Source: Phycisphaera mikurensis
GTDB taxonomy: Bacteria; Planctomycetota; Phycisphaerae; UBA1845
Direction of reading: 5' to 3'
Length of the DNA: 44,489 bases
Assembly: GCA_005240095.1 (NCBI GenBank)
Contig: SBAX01000414.1
Coordinates: 1-44,489 of the forward strand
The notes beneath the pieces were generated by a model that saw only the letters and a program-made list of their open reading frames with translations, did no database searches and was not told the DNA's origin. Below, one piece after another: positions 37,984-44,489 of the stretch. Within the stretch, counting starts at the first letter, position 1; the number at the start of each line of letters is the position of its first letter. The position numbers and the translations under genes are program-made.

Positions 37984-39633
37984 CTAATTGCCCTCGGGGG
38001 TTTGGCGCAGGGCGGTGCGGAGTTCTTCGATGCCCAGGACGAAGGAGGCAAGAAGGTAGCTGCCGATTCCGGCGGCAACTAGAAAGAGCAGTCGCAGAGC
38101 TACGCCAAACGGCGCGGTCAGCCAGGCGAAGATCAGCAGCGCCGCGGTCATGGCGGCGGTAGCGAGCAGGATGCGCCAGATGCTTTGCAGCAGGCGTAGC
38201 CAGCCGACCTGCGGCATGCGGCCATGCAGCCGAGTGATGAGCCACATCACCTGCACCGTGGCACAGATGGCCGTGGCCAGGGCCAGCCCGCGCTCCTCCA
38301 TCACGAACACAAGCACCAGGTTGAGCGCCAGATCGAGACCCACCATCATGAGCGCCGCCCGCGCCGGCGTAGCGCTGTCCTGAAGCGCATAGAACGCCCG
38401 CACCACGATGTGCTGGGCAAAGTAGGCCGGAATGCCGAGGCTGTAGAAGACGAGCGTAGCGGACACACGGGCGGTGTCGGAGGCATCGAACTCCCCGCGC
38501 TGATAGAGCGTGGCCACCAGCGGCTGGGCCACGAAGATGAGTCCCACGGCCGCGGGCAGCGCAATGAAAAGAGTCATACGTATGCCGCGCTCGAAAACGC
38601 CGGCGAAGCCCCCGTGGTCGTTCTGGGCGACTTTGGTGGAGAGCTCCGGAAAAATCGCCGTGGCCAGCGAAATCCCCGCCACACCCAGCGGAAGCTGATA
38701 GAGAAACTGGGCATAGCCCAGCACCGCCGGCCCGACGCGCTCGCCGTTTTCGGTTACAAAGAGGTATGCAATGATGGTGTCCACCATCGTGTTGATCTGC
38801 ACGGCCGAGAGGCCCAAAGCCATCGGCCCCATCAGGGCGAAGACGCGGCGAAGCAGCGGATCGTTCCAGGCCATCCCCAGTTTGGGGAAGAAGCCGACAC
38901 GCTTGAGCGCCCCGGCCGTAAGTAATACCTGCAGCAGCCCAGCTACCAATACGCTCGCGCACACCAGGTTCATGAGCCACACGTCGTCACCCGCCGTTCC
39001 CCCTCCCCCCCCGGGAGAGGGTCGGGGTGAGGGCTCGGCGTGTGCCAGCGATTCCTGAGCGGCAACGGGTGCCACGGACAAGCTCTGCTTGTCCGTGCCT
39101 CTGTCCATCATCAGTGACCCGCCCAGCAGCGCCACGATCATGGCCACGTTGAGAATGGTCGGAGCTGCCGCGGGCACGGCGAAGTGCCGGCGCACGTTGA
39201 GCACGCCGCTGGCCACCGCCGCGGTGCAGATCAGGGCCATGTATGGCATGAGAAAGGCGGTCAGGCGCAGGGCATGGTCGTCATCGATCCACCGCCACAC
39301 CGCCAGCACCAGCTCGATCGCCACTACCGCCCCGGTGAGGATCAGAGCCAATAGCGACAGCAGACTGCCCACCAGCCGTCGCGACTCTTCCTCTCCGCGT
39401 GTCTGGAGGCTCTCGGTCAGGACCGGAATCATGGCCGAGGACAGCGCCCCCTCTCCGAACAGCCGTCGGGCGAGATTGGGGGCCTGGAAGGCGATGCGGA
39501 AGCCGGACAGCAGTTCGCCAGTGGCGAAGAAGTAGCTGAACATCGTCTCGCGGACCAGGCCAAGCAGGCGCGACACGAGGGTCAGTCCCCCGATGAGCCC
39601 GGCAGAAAGGATGAAACGCGTGGACGATGCCAT
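37984..39633 (-). CDS. murJ: Lipid II flippase MurJ (MviN family)
   Basis: The 549-residue protein is a MATE-like polytopic membrane protein. Family markers include LVSRLLGLVRETMFSYFFA, NLARRLFGEGALSSAMIPV, and QFLYQLPLGVAGISLATAIFPELS. It flips lipid II across the membrane for peptidoglycan synthesis. Between two helices, at about residues 175-215, is an unusual soluble insert, DRGTDKQSLSVAPV then AEPSPRPSPGGGGGTAGD, which is the translation of two dispersed repeats (39000-39033 and 39067-39099). The ATG at 39633 has no strong SD. It lies 48 bases upstream of the GNAT gene in the same direction, so they may be co-transcribed. Confidence 0.93.
   Translation of the reverse strand: MASSTRFILSAGLIGGLTLVSRLLGLVRETMFSYFFATGELLSGFRIAFQAPNLARRLFGEGALSSAMIPVLTESLQTRGEEESRRLVGSLLSLLALILTGAVVAIELVLAVWRWIDDDHALRLTAFLMPYMALICTAAVASGVLNVRRHFAVPAAAPTILNVAMIVALLGGSLMMDRGTDKQSLSVAPVAAQESLAHAEPSPRPSPGGGGGTAGDDVWLMNLVCASVLVAGLLQVLLTAGALKRVGFFPKLGMAWNDPLLRRVFALMGPMALGLSAVQINTMVDTIIAYLFVTENGERVGPAVLGYAQFLYQLPLGVAGISLATAIFPELSTKVAQNDHGGFAGVFERGIRMTLFIALPAAVGLIFVAQPLVATLYQRGEFDASDTARVSATLVFYSLGIPAYFAQHIVVRAFYALQDSATPARAALMMVGLDLALNLVLVFVMEERGLALATAICATVQVMWLITRLHGRMPQVGWLRLLQSIWRILLATAAMTAALLIFAWLTAPFGVALRLLFLVAAGIGSYLLASFVLGIEELRTALRQTPEGN
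39000..39099 (-). repeat. Two dispersed palindromic repeats embedded in murJ
   Basis: Positions 39000-39033 (CCCTCCCCCCCCCGGGAGAG then GTCGGGGTGAGGG) match the pyrimidine/purine repeat family also at 782, 14935 and 22998. Positions 39067-39099 hold CACGGACAAGC-TCT-GCTTGTCCGTG, an 11-bp perfect inverted repeat. Both are in frame and contain no stop codon in the murJ frame. Confidence 0.75.
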
Positions 39634-39744
39634 GTCCGGATATGATCGGCTTGCGGCGGCGTCGGGGAATCGGGATTCAGCCGCCTCGTTGGAACAGGGT
39701 CGGGTCACGGGCCGAGCGAGCCACCCCTGCCGCACGGAATCCCG

Positions 39745-39750
39745 TTGACA
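39745..39750 (+). promoter_or_regulatory. Perfect -35 box upstream of fdxA
   Basis: A consensus TTGACA lies about 119 bases upstream of the ferredoxin ATG. The matching -10 region is ambiguous (TACCTAT around 39767-39773, spacing about 16-17), so only the -35 is listed. Confidence 0.35.
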
Positions 39751-39868
39751 AAAGCGGCGGATCGCTTACCTATCGCGGTGGGCGGGGGTATATTGCCGCC
39801 CGCAGCCCCGAAGGTCCATGGCGGACAGCCGATGGCCGGCTGCGGTTTGACCGATTGGAGATGATCTC

Positions 39869-40204
39869 ATGGCGCACATCGTCGCCGAGCCGTGCATCAA
39901 ATGTAAGTACACCGATTGCGTGGCGGTCTGCCCGGTGGACTGTTTTCACGAGGGCGTGAACTTCCTGGCCATCGACCCGGACGTGTGCATCGACTGCGGC
40001 CTGTGCCCGCCGGAGTGCCCCACCACGGCGATCTTTGCGGAGGAGGACCTCCCCGAGAAGTGGAAGAACTTCATCGAGATCAACAAGAAATACGGGGCCG
40101 TCTGGCCGGTCATCGACGCCCAGAAGGAGCCGCTCCCCGGCGCCGACGAGATGGCCAAGGTCGAATCCAAGCTCGACCAGCTCGACCCCAACCCGGGACC
40201 GTAG
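39869..40204 (+). CDS. fdxA: 7Fe ferredoxin (FdxA type)
   Basis: The 111-residue ferredoxin has two cluster regions. Cysteines 9, 12, 17 and 21 in [19 protein letters not shown] and cysteines 40, 43, 46 and 50 in [13 protein letters not shown] match the Azotobacter FdI pattern, which binds one 3Fe-4S and one 4Fe-4S cluster. The C-terminal [20 protein letters not shown] segment is also typical of this group. It carries electrons at low potential in the cytoplasm. The ATG is preceded by a weak GGAG. It is divergent from murJ, and a GGCTC palindrome follows its stop codon. Confidence 0.93.
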   Translation: MAHIVAEPCIKCKYTDCVAVCPVDCFHEGVNFLAIDPDVCIDCGLCPPECPTTAIFAEEDLPEKWKNFIEINKKYGAVWPVIDAQKEPLPGADEMAKVESKLDQLDPNPGP

Positions 40205-40206
40205 CT

Positions 40207-40233
40207 GGGAGGGCGAGGCTCCTGCCGAGCCGG
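40207..40233 (-). repeat. GGCTC palindromic repeat after fdxA
   Basis: GGGAGGGCGAGGCTCCTGCC followed by GAGCCGG lies three bases after the fdxA stop codon, in the opposite orientation to the copies at 818 and 3670. It could form a 3'-end hairpin for the ferredoxin transcript. Confidence 0.7.
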
Positions 40234-40270
40234 CGGAGGGCGAACCCTAACCGCATCACCCAGCCCGCGG

Positions 40271-40798
40271 TTACGTTTCCCCGCTTCCCGATTTCCTCGA
40301 AACCCTCCGCCCCACCACATTGTGCCCGCACTCGGGACATGGGCCGCCGGGGCTGCCCCCCAGGTCGTAGGCACAGAACTCGCACAATCCCAGGCGCCTT
40401 CGGCGGCGACGACGCAGCAGCGGAACGAGACACAAGAGTCCGGAGCTGACGCCGAATACCAGCAGCGGGAATCCGAGGTGCAGGTAGAGCGATGAGAACC
40501 CTCGACCGGAGAAGGTCTGCGGCAGGAACTTACCCGGCGGCAGGCGCTCTGCCGAGCCTTCGCGGGCCCGTCGGCAATAGGGCCAGTTGAACCTGGAAAA
40601 GTTCTCCGGAAAGTACTGCAGCAGCGTGCGCCCGTCCGGATGGACGACGATGTTGACCAGCCACGAGGAGCCGTATGGGAAGCCGCAGGTGTAGGACCCG
40701 CTGCCGCCTCGAAACAGGGCGATGACGAGCGCGATCAACCACAGCAAAACCGTGATTGCCAGCCCGCTATACGACAGCCAGGTTGCAAGCGAACGCAT
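40271..40798 (-). CDS. Two-helix membrane protein with C-terminal zinc ribbon
   Basis: The 175-residue protein has one membrane helix near residues 10-30 (GLAITVLLWLIALVIALF) and a second near 108-130 (LGFPLLVFGVSSGLLCLVPL), followed by a poly-Arg stretch. It ends in a zinc-ribbon motif CEFCAYDLGG..GGPCPECG. The region between the helices (about 30-105) would face the periplasm. Small membrane proteins with this C-terminal CxxC...CPxCG module are common and uncharacterised in planctomycetes, as far as I recall. The arginine run and ribbon should lie in the cytoplasm. The function is unknown. Confidence 0.7.
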   Translation of the reverse strand: MRSLATWLSYSGLAITVLLWLIALVIALFRGGSGSYTCGFPYGSSWLVNIVVHPDGRTLLQYFPENFSRFNWPYCRRAREGSAERLPPGKFLPQTFSGRGFSSLYLHLGFPLLVFGVSSGLLCLVPLLRRRRRRRLGLCEFCAYDLGGSPGGPCPECGHNVVGRRVSRKSGSGET

Positions 40799-40824
40799 GG
40801 CGAGGTGCTCAGGGGGCTACCGCA

Positions 40825-41850
40825 TCAATAGTCGAGGTTCGCCCCAAAGTCGGGAATGCCGCCCTCCTCGACCGTCTTCGTCCACGCGTCCAGCTCGGGA
40901 GTTTTCCAGAACTTTCGGCAGAGGGCGAAGTATTGCAGAACAGCGTCCTTGCGGCCCTTTTTGAGAAGCTCCAGGGCGAGGCCCATGTTCGGCCCGAAGG
41001 AATTGAGCTGTGGAGAGCCGGGCGTCTTCCCTGCCCTGACGAGGTACTCTTCGGCCTCGTCGATCCGTTCTCCGCGCATCGCGACAAAACCCAGGATCAA
41101 GTTGCCGTGATGGATGGCATTCCCGAAATTCCAGTCCGCCGGCATTTCGGCGGCGCAATCAAGCAATTCCACCGCGAGCGTCTTTGCCTTATCCAGTTCG
41201 TCGCAAGCGAGGGACATCACGGCGGCGTCCCCAAGGAGGTAGAAACGATCGGCCTTTGAACTCAAGGTCAATGCCCGCTCGTAGGCCGTTAAGGATCGTT
41301 GGGCCAAGTCCTTGTGCACACGTTCACCGTCGCGAGCCATTAACTCGAATTGGTGTCCGACTCGCCTGGGCCACTCTGGGTTGCCTGGATCGACAACGGC
41401 AGCCTGTTCAAGCAGTCGAATGGCCAGCTTGCCGTCTTCAACAAAATCGAGCGCCCGAGCGGCGTTGGCCAGCACGCGGGCGTTGTTGGAGTGTGCCTCG
41501 ACCTGCCGAAGCCAAAGCGCCTTGGCTTCCCGCTGTCTGCTGCTGTGCATCAGCCGAAACCGTCCCCACCCGTCGAGGACAGGAGCGTCAGGATGATGCT
41601 CAACAATCCAGAAATAATGTGCCCCGCAGTCCTGATCCGTGCTGAACTGGTAGTACAACAGAAGTTGGGACCTTGCTTCGAGGTCGTCAGGCTGTGTTTG
41701 CAGCTTCGCTTCGAGTTTCTCAGCATCCGCCGCGGACATGGACCTTGCACGTTGCCATAGAGCTGCGAAGTCCGGCTCGGCAGCTTGCATGTCTCCGGCT
41801 AGCGCGAGGAGCACCATCGCAACGCCGGATAGATGTGCGTTACTGCGCAC
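40825..41850 (-). CDS. Exported TPR-like repeat protein
   Basis: The 341-residue protein has a probable signal peptide from a GTG start at 41850 (hydrophobic MVLLALAG then DMQAAEP). An in-frame TTG at 41901 is an alternative. The body is helical and tetratricopeptide-like: EAKALWLRQVEAHSNNARVL, KLAIRLLEQAAVVDPGNPEW and DEAEEYLVRAGKTPGSP. TPR proteins bind other proteins; the partner is unknown. It sits 26 bases upstream of the zinc-ribbon membrane protein in the same direction, so they may form an operon. Confidence 0.7.
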   Translation of the reverse strand: MRSNAHLSGVAMVLLALAGDMQAAEPDFAALWQRARSMSAADAEKLEAKLQTQPDDLEARSQLLLYYQFSTDQDCGAHYFWIVEHHPDAPVLDGWGRFRLMHSSRQREAKALWLRQVEAHSNNARVLANAARALDFVEDGKLAIRLLEQAAVVDPGNPEWPRRVGHQFELMARDGERVHKDLAQRSLTAYERALTLSSKADRFYLLGDAAVMSLACDELDKAKTLAVELLDCAAEMPADWNFGNAIHHGNLILGFVAMRGERIDEAEEYLVRAGKTPGSPQLNSFGPNMGLALELLKKGRKDAVLQYFALCRKFWKTPELDAWTKTVEEGGIPDFGANLDY

Positions 41851-41901
41851 CTTGTCAGTCTCACACCGCTCGCTTGCGCTCGCGGCGCCGATCAAAGCCA
41901 A

Positions 41902-42105
41902 CGTAGCGTCGCCCCTTGTGGGCCGCGCTTGGGAAGAAAACGCTTTCGGGCATCAAGCGCCGGGGACAAGCCCCGACGCTACGCTTTGGCTCGCTTCCGC
42001 TCGCGCTCTGATCGGGCGCGATATGTATCGTCGCTCAGCAGAACCGCCCGCCCGCTTCCTCACGGGCGCGGTACTGATTGCGCCACCCACAAGGGGTGGC
42101 GCTAC
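41902..42105. repeat. Three copies of a GTAGCG..CCCCTTGTGGG repeat, mixed orientation
   Basis: Copies lie at 41902-41922 (CGTAGCGTCGCCCCTTGTGG), 41961-41983 (inverted: CGGGGACAAGCCCCGACGCT followed by ACG) and 42082-42105 (inverted: GCCACCCACAAGGGGTGGCG then CTAC). The last has its own 7-bp stem. The first and second can pair with each other over about 20 bases. The 270-base region between genes contains no gene. Confidence 0.65.
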
Positions 42106-42120
42106 ATTGCGCGGACTGCC

Positions 42121-44337
42121 TTAGCTGCCGGTTTCGGGCTTTTTCGCGGTTCCGGCGGCTTTGAGCTTGCCGTCGATGCTAATGCTGAGGTTCTTGACCA
42201 GGAAGGCCCAGCGGTCGGCGGACTCCTCGATCTGCTTGGAGGTCGGCTTGCCTGCCCCGTGACCGGCCTTGGTCTCGATGCGGATGAGCGTGGGATTCGG
42301 CCCGCTATTCGCTTCCTGGATGGCGGCCGCGAACTTGAAGCTGTGCGCCGGCACCACGCGATCGTCGTGGTCGGCCGTGGTGATCAGCGTCGCCGGATAG
42401 GTCGTGCCCGACTTGATGTTGTGCAGCGGCGAGTACGAGTACAGGGCCTTGAATTCCTCGGGACTGTCCGATGAGCCGTAGTCCGACACCCACGCCCAGC
42501 CGATGGTGAACTTGTTGAAGCGGAGCATGTCCATCACGCCCACCGCGGGCAGGGCCGCCCCGAACAAATCCGGGCGCTGCGTGATGCACGCCCCCACGAG
42601 CAGACCGCCGTTGCTGCCGCCGCCGATGGCCAGCTTGGGCGTGGACGTGTACTTGTTGGCGATGAGCCACTCGGCCGCGGCGATGAAGTCGTCGAAAACG
42701 TTCTGCTTCTTGAGCTTCTTGCCGGCCTCGTGCCACTCCTTGCCGTACTCCCCGCCGCCGCGGATGTTGGCCATGGCATACACGCCGCCCATCTCCAGCC
42801 ATGTGGCGATGGAGGGCGAGAACGATGGCGTCATGGCCGCGTCAAATCCGCCGTAGCCATAGAGGTACGTGGCGTTCTTCCCGTCGAGTGCGATTCCCTT
42901 GCGATGCGTGATGAACATGGGGATCTTCGTGCCGTCTTTGCTCTGATAGAAGACCTGCTTCGTCTCGTAGTCCGCCGGGTTCACGTCCACTTTGGGCTGG
43001 CGGAAGACGCCGCTCTGACCGGTTTCGGTGTCATAGCGGAACACGGTGCCGGGGTAGAGGAAGCTCGTGAAGCCGTAGAAGGTTTCCTTTTCGTCGCGCC
43101 GTCCGCCGAAGCCGCCGGCCGTACCCAGCGTGGGGAACGTCACGTCGCGCTGGTGCTTGCCGGAAAGATCGAACACCTTGACCTGCGTGTAGGCGTCCGT
43201 CAGGTAGGAGGCGTGGAACTTGCCGCCCACAGTGCTGACGCCGCGCAAGGTCTCGGCCGCCTGGGGAATGATCTCCTTCCAGTTGGCCCGGTCGGGCTTG
43301 CTCGTGTCGATGGCGATCAGCCGACGCCGCGGGGCCTCCAGGTCGGTGCTGAACCAGAACACCGGCCCGTTGTTGTCGATAAAGTCGAACTCCGCCTCGA
43401 ACTCCTTGATGAGTTCGACGACCTTCGACGCCGGATCGCTTAGGTCCTTGTAGAAGAGCAGGTTCTTGCGTTCCGTGCCCTTCCAGACGTTGATGATCGC
43501 GTACTTGCCGTCGTCGGTGACGCTGGCCCCGAAGCCCCATTCCTTCTGATCGGGCCGCTCGTAGATGAGCTGATCGGCGGACTGCGGCGTGCCCAGTTTG
43601 TGATAGAAGAGCTTGTGGAAGTAGTTGGCTTTCTTCAGTTCGTCGCCCGGCGGAGGCTCGTCATAGCGGCTGTAGAAGAAGCCCTTGCCGTCGTGGGTCC
43701 AGGAGGCCCCGGAGAACTTGACCCACTTGATCACGTCCTCGCGATCCTTGCCCGTGTCGATGTCCCGCACATGCCACTCCTGCCAATCGGAGCCCGAAGC
43801 GGCGATGCCGTAGGCGAGCATCTTGCCGTCCTCGGTGATGTCGTAGCCGGTGAGGGCCACTGTGCCATCGGATGACATCGTGTTGGGATCAAGCAGCACC
43901 TTGGGTTCTTCATTGAACGACTTGACGGTGTACAGGGGGCTTTGATTCTGCAGCCCGTCGTTTTTGGTATAGAAATAGCGCCCGCCGCGCTTGAAGGGCA
44001 CACCGAACTTCTCGTAGTTCCAGATTTCGGTAAGCCGCTCCTTGATGGCCCCGCGCTGGGGGATGCTCTCCAGGTACGGGAAGGTGACCTTGTTCTGGGC
44101 CTCGACCCAGGCCTTGGTCTCTTCCGAATTGTCGTCCTCCAGCCAGCGGTACGGGTCGGCCACCTTGACCCCGTGGTACTCGTCGACCTGATCGACCTTC
44201 TTGGTCTTGGGGTAAACGATACCTCGGCTCTGCGCCGCGGCTCGTTCGGCCCACAGCCCCGCAACGAGGCAAACAACCAGACTCCACGCCGCCAGCCGAC
44301 CGAACATCCGCACCTTGCTTACCGTTGTCGCCGCCAT
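42121..44337 (-). CDS. Prolyl oligopeptidase family serine peptidase (S9A), exported
   Basis: The 738-residue enzyme has a signal peptide (residues 1-35, LVVCLVAGLWAERAAAQ), the N-terminal DPYRWLEDDNSEETKAW motif, a beta-propeller (about 80-440), and a C-terminal alpha/beta-hydrolase domain. The nucleophile Ser575 is in GGGSNGGLL, the catalytic Asp is in TADHDDRVVPAH, and the catalytic His is in KAGHGAG. All three catalytic residues are present, so it should be active in the periplasm, cutting short peptides after proline. The ATG at 44337 has AAGGAAAGGG upstream. It probably complements the M16 protease in peptide turnover, though the genes are not adjacent. Confidence 0.95.
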   Translation of the reverse strand: MAATTVSKVRMFGRLAAWSLVVCLVAGLWAERAAAQSRGIVYPKTKKVDQVDEYHGVKVADPYRWLEDDNSEETKAWVEAQNKVTFPYLESIPQRGAIKERLTEIWNYEKFGVPFKRGGRYFYTKNDGLQNQSPLYTVKSFNEEPKVLLDPNTMSSDGTVALTGYDITEDGKMLAYGIAASGSDWQEWHVRDIDTGKDREDVIKWVKFSGASWTHDGKGFFYSRYDEPPPGDELKKANYFHKLFYHKLGTPQSADQLIYERPDQKEWGFGASVTDDGKYAIINVWKGTERKNLLFYKDLSDPASKVVELIKEFEAEFDFIDNNGPVFWFSTDLEAPRRRLIAIDTSKPDRANWKEIIPQAAETLRGVSTVGGKFHASYLTDAYTQVKVFDLSGKHQRDVTFPTLGTAGGFGGRRDEKETFYGFTSFLYPGTVFRYDTETGQSGVFRQPKVDVNPADYETKQVFYQSKDGTKIPMFITHRKGIALDGKNATYLYGYGGFDAAMTPSFSPSIATWLEMGGVYAMANIRGGGEYGKEWHEAGKKLKKQNVFDDFIAAAEWLIANKYTSTPKLAIGGGSNGGLLVGACITQRPDLFGAALPAVGVMDMLRFNKFTIGWAWVSDYGSSDSPEEFKALYSYSPLHNIKSGTTYPATLITTADHDDRVVPAHSFKFAAAIQEANSGPNPTLIRIETKAGHGAGKPTSKQIEESADRWAFLVKNLSISIDGKLKAAGTAKKPETGS

Positions 44338-44460
44338 CGAAATGCCCTTTCCTTCAGTCCGCACCGCCGCGTACAACCGCGGGTGCCGGGTCGAGATGCT
44401 ACCCCAAAGCCGCCTGTCGCTAAAGCCACGAGGCGTATGAACCTGTCAGTTGTCGAATGG

Positions 44461-44489
44461 GGGAGGGCGAGGCTCCTGCCGAGCCGCCC
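44461..44489 (-). repeat. GGCTC palindromic repeat at the right edge
   Basis: GGGAGGGCGAGGCTCCTGCC followed by GAGCCGCCC is another copy of the dispersed family, upstream of the prolyl oligopeptidase gene and cut by the window edge. Confidence 0.65.

Overview
The window looks like chromosomal DNA of a GC-rich, Gram-negative-type planctomycete, probably near the Phycisphaerae or an uncultured relative. This rests on family resemblance only: a DUF1573 protein, exported proteins with DCNxNxxPDECD repeats and Cys-rich tails ending in YCRDRCGRC, a small lipoprotein, a membrane protein with a C-terminal CPECG zinc ribbon, a two-domain M16 protease, an S9A peptidase, and many short palindromic extragenic repeats. 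No rRNA, tRNA, CRISPR array, phage module or transposase gene was seen.

Layout. 1-8 kb: 5' part of polX (-), a tiny lipoprotein, an exported HEAT-repeat protein, a TlpA-like lipoprotein (-) interrupted by an in-frame UGA, a DUF1573 protein, a one-helix membrane peptide and a possible glycosyltransferase-like protein. 8-16.5 kb: smc (-), a triple-PAS histidine kinase (+), an AhpD-like protein (-) also interrupted by an in-frame UGA, and a sigma-54 response regulator (-). 16.5-22 kb: two tandem paralogous surface-type proteins (FG-GAP propeller, Asp/Cys repeats, Ig domain, dockerin-like segment, Cys-rich tail); the first carries a one-base frameshift. 22-29.6 kb: a LOG-family protein, then a probable operon of exported protein, ABC ATPase, ABC permease and chorismate mutase/prephenate dehydrogenase. 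29.6-34.2 kb: an orphan-looking DNA methylase (-), a PP2C/SpoIIE phosphatase (+), and an overlapping FHA / membrane protein / zinc dehydrogenase operon (-). 34.3-44.4 kb: M16 peptidase, GNAT acetyltransferase, MurJ, ferredoxin FdxA (+), two hypothetical proteins and a prolyl oligopeptidase.

The most striking observation is a pair of probable selenoproteins about 11 kb apart. In the TlpA-like lipoprotein a UGA replaces the first Cys of the CPPC redox motif (U-P-P-C). In the AhpD-like protein a UGA replaces the second Cys of the CxxC motif (C-H-Y-U). In both, the frame stays open with family-like sequence after the UGA, and a strong hairpin with a GG-starting apical loop follows at the spacing expected of a bacterial SECIS element. 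UGA is also used as an ordinary stop in the same window, so the code is not simply reassigned. The selenocysteine machinery (selA, selB, selC, selD) is not in this window.

A second theme is dispersed palindromic repeats, at least four families. Most lie between genes, but two families appear to be translated inside MurJ and another inside the C-terminal tail of the GNAT protein.
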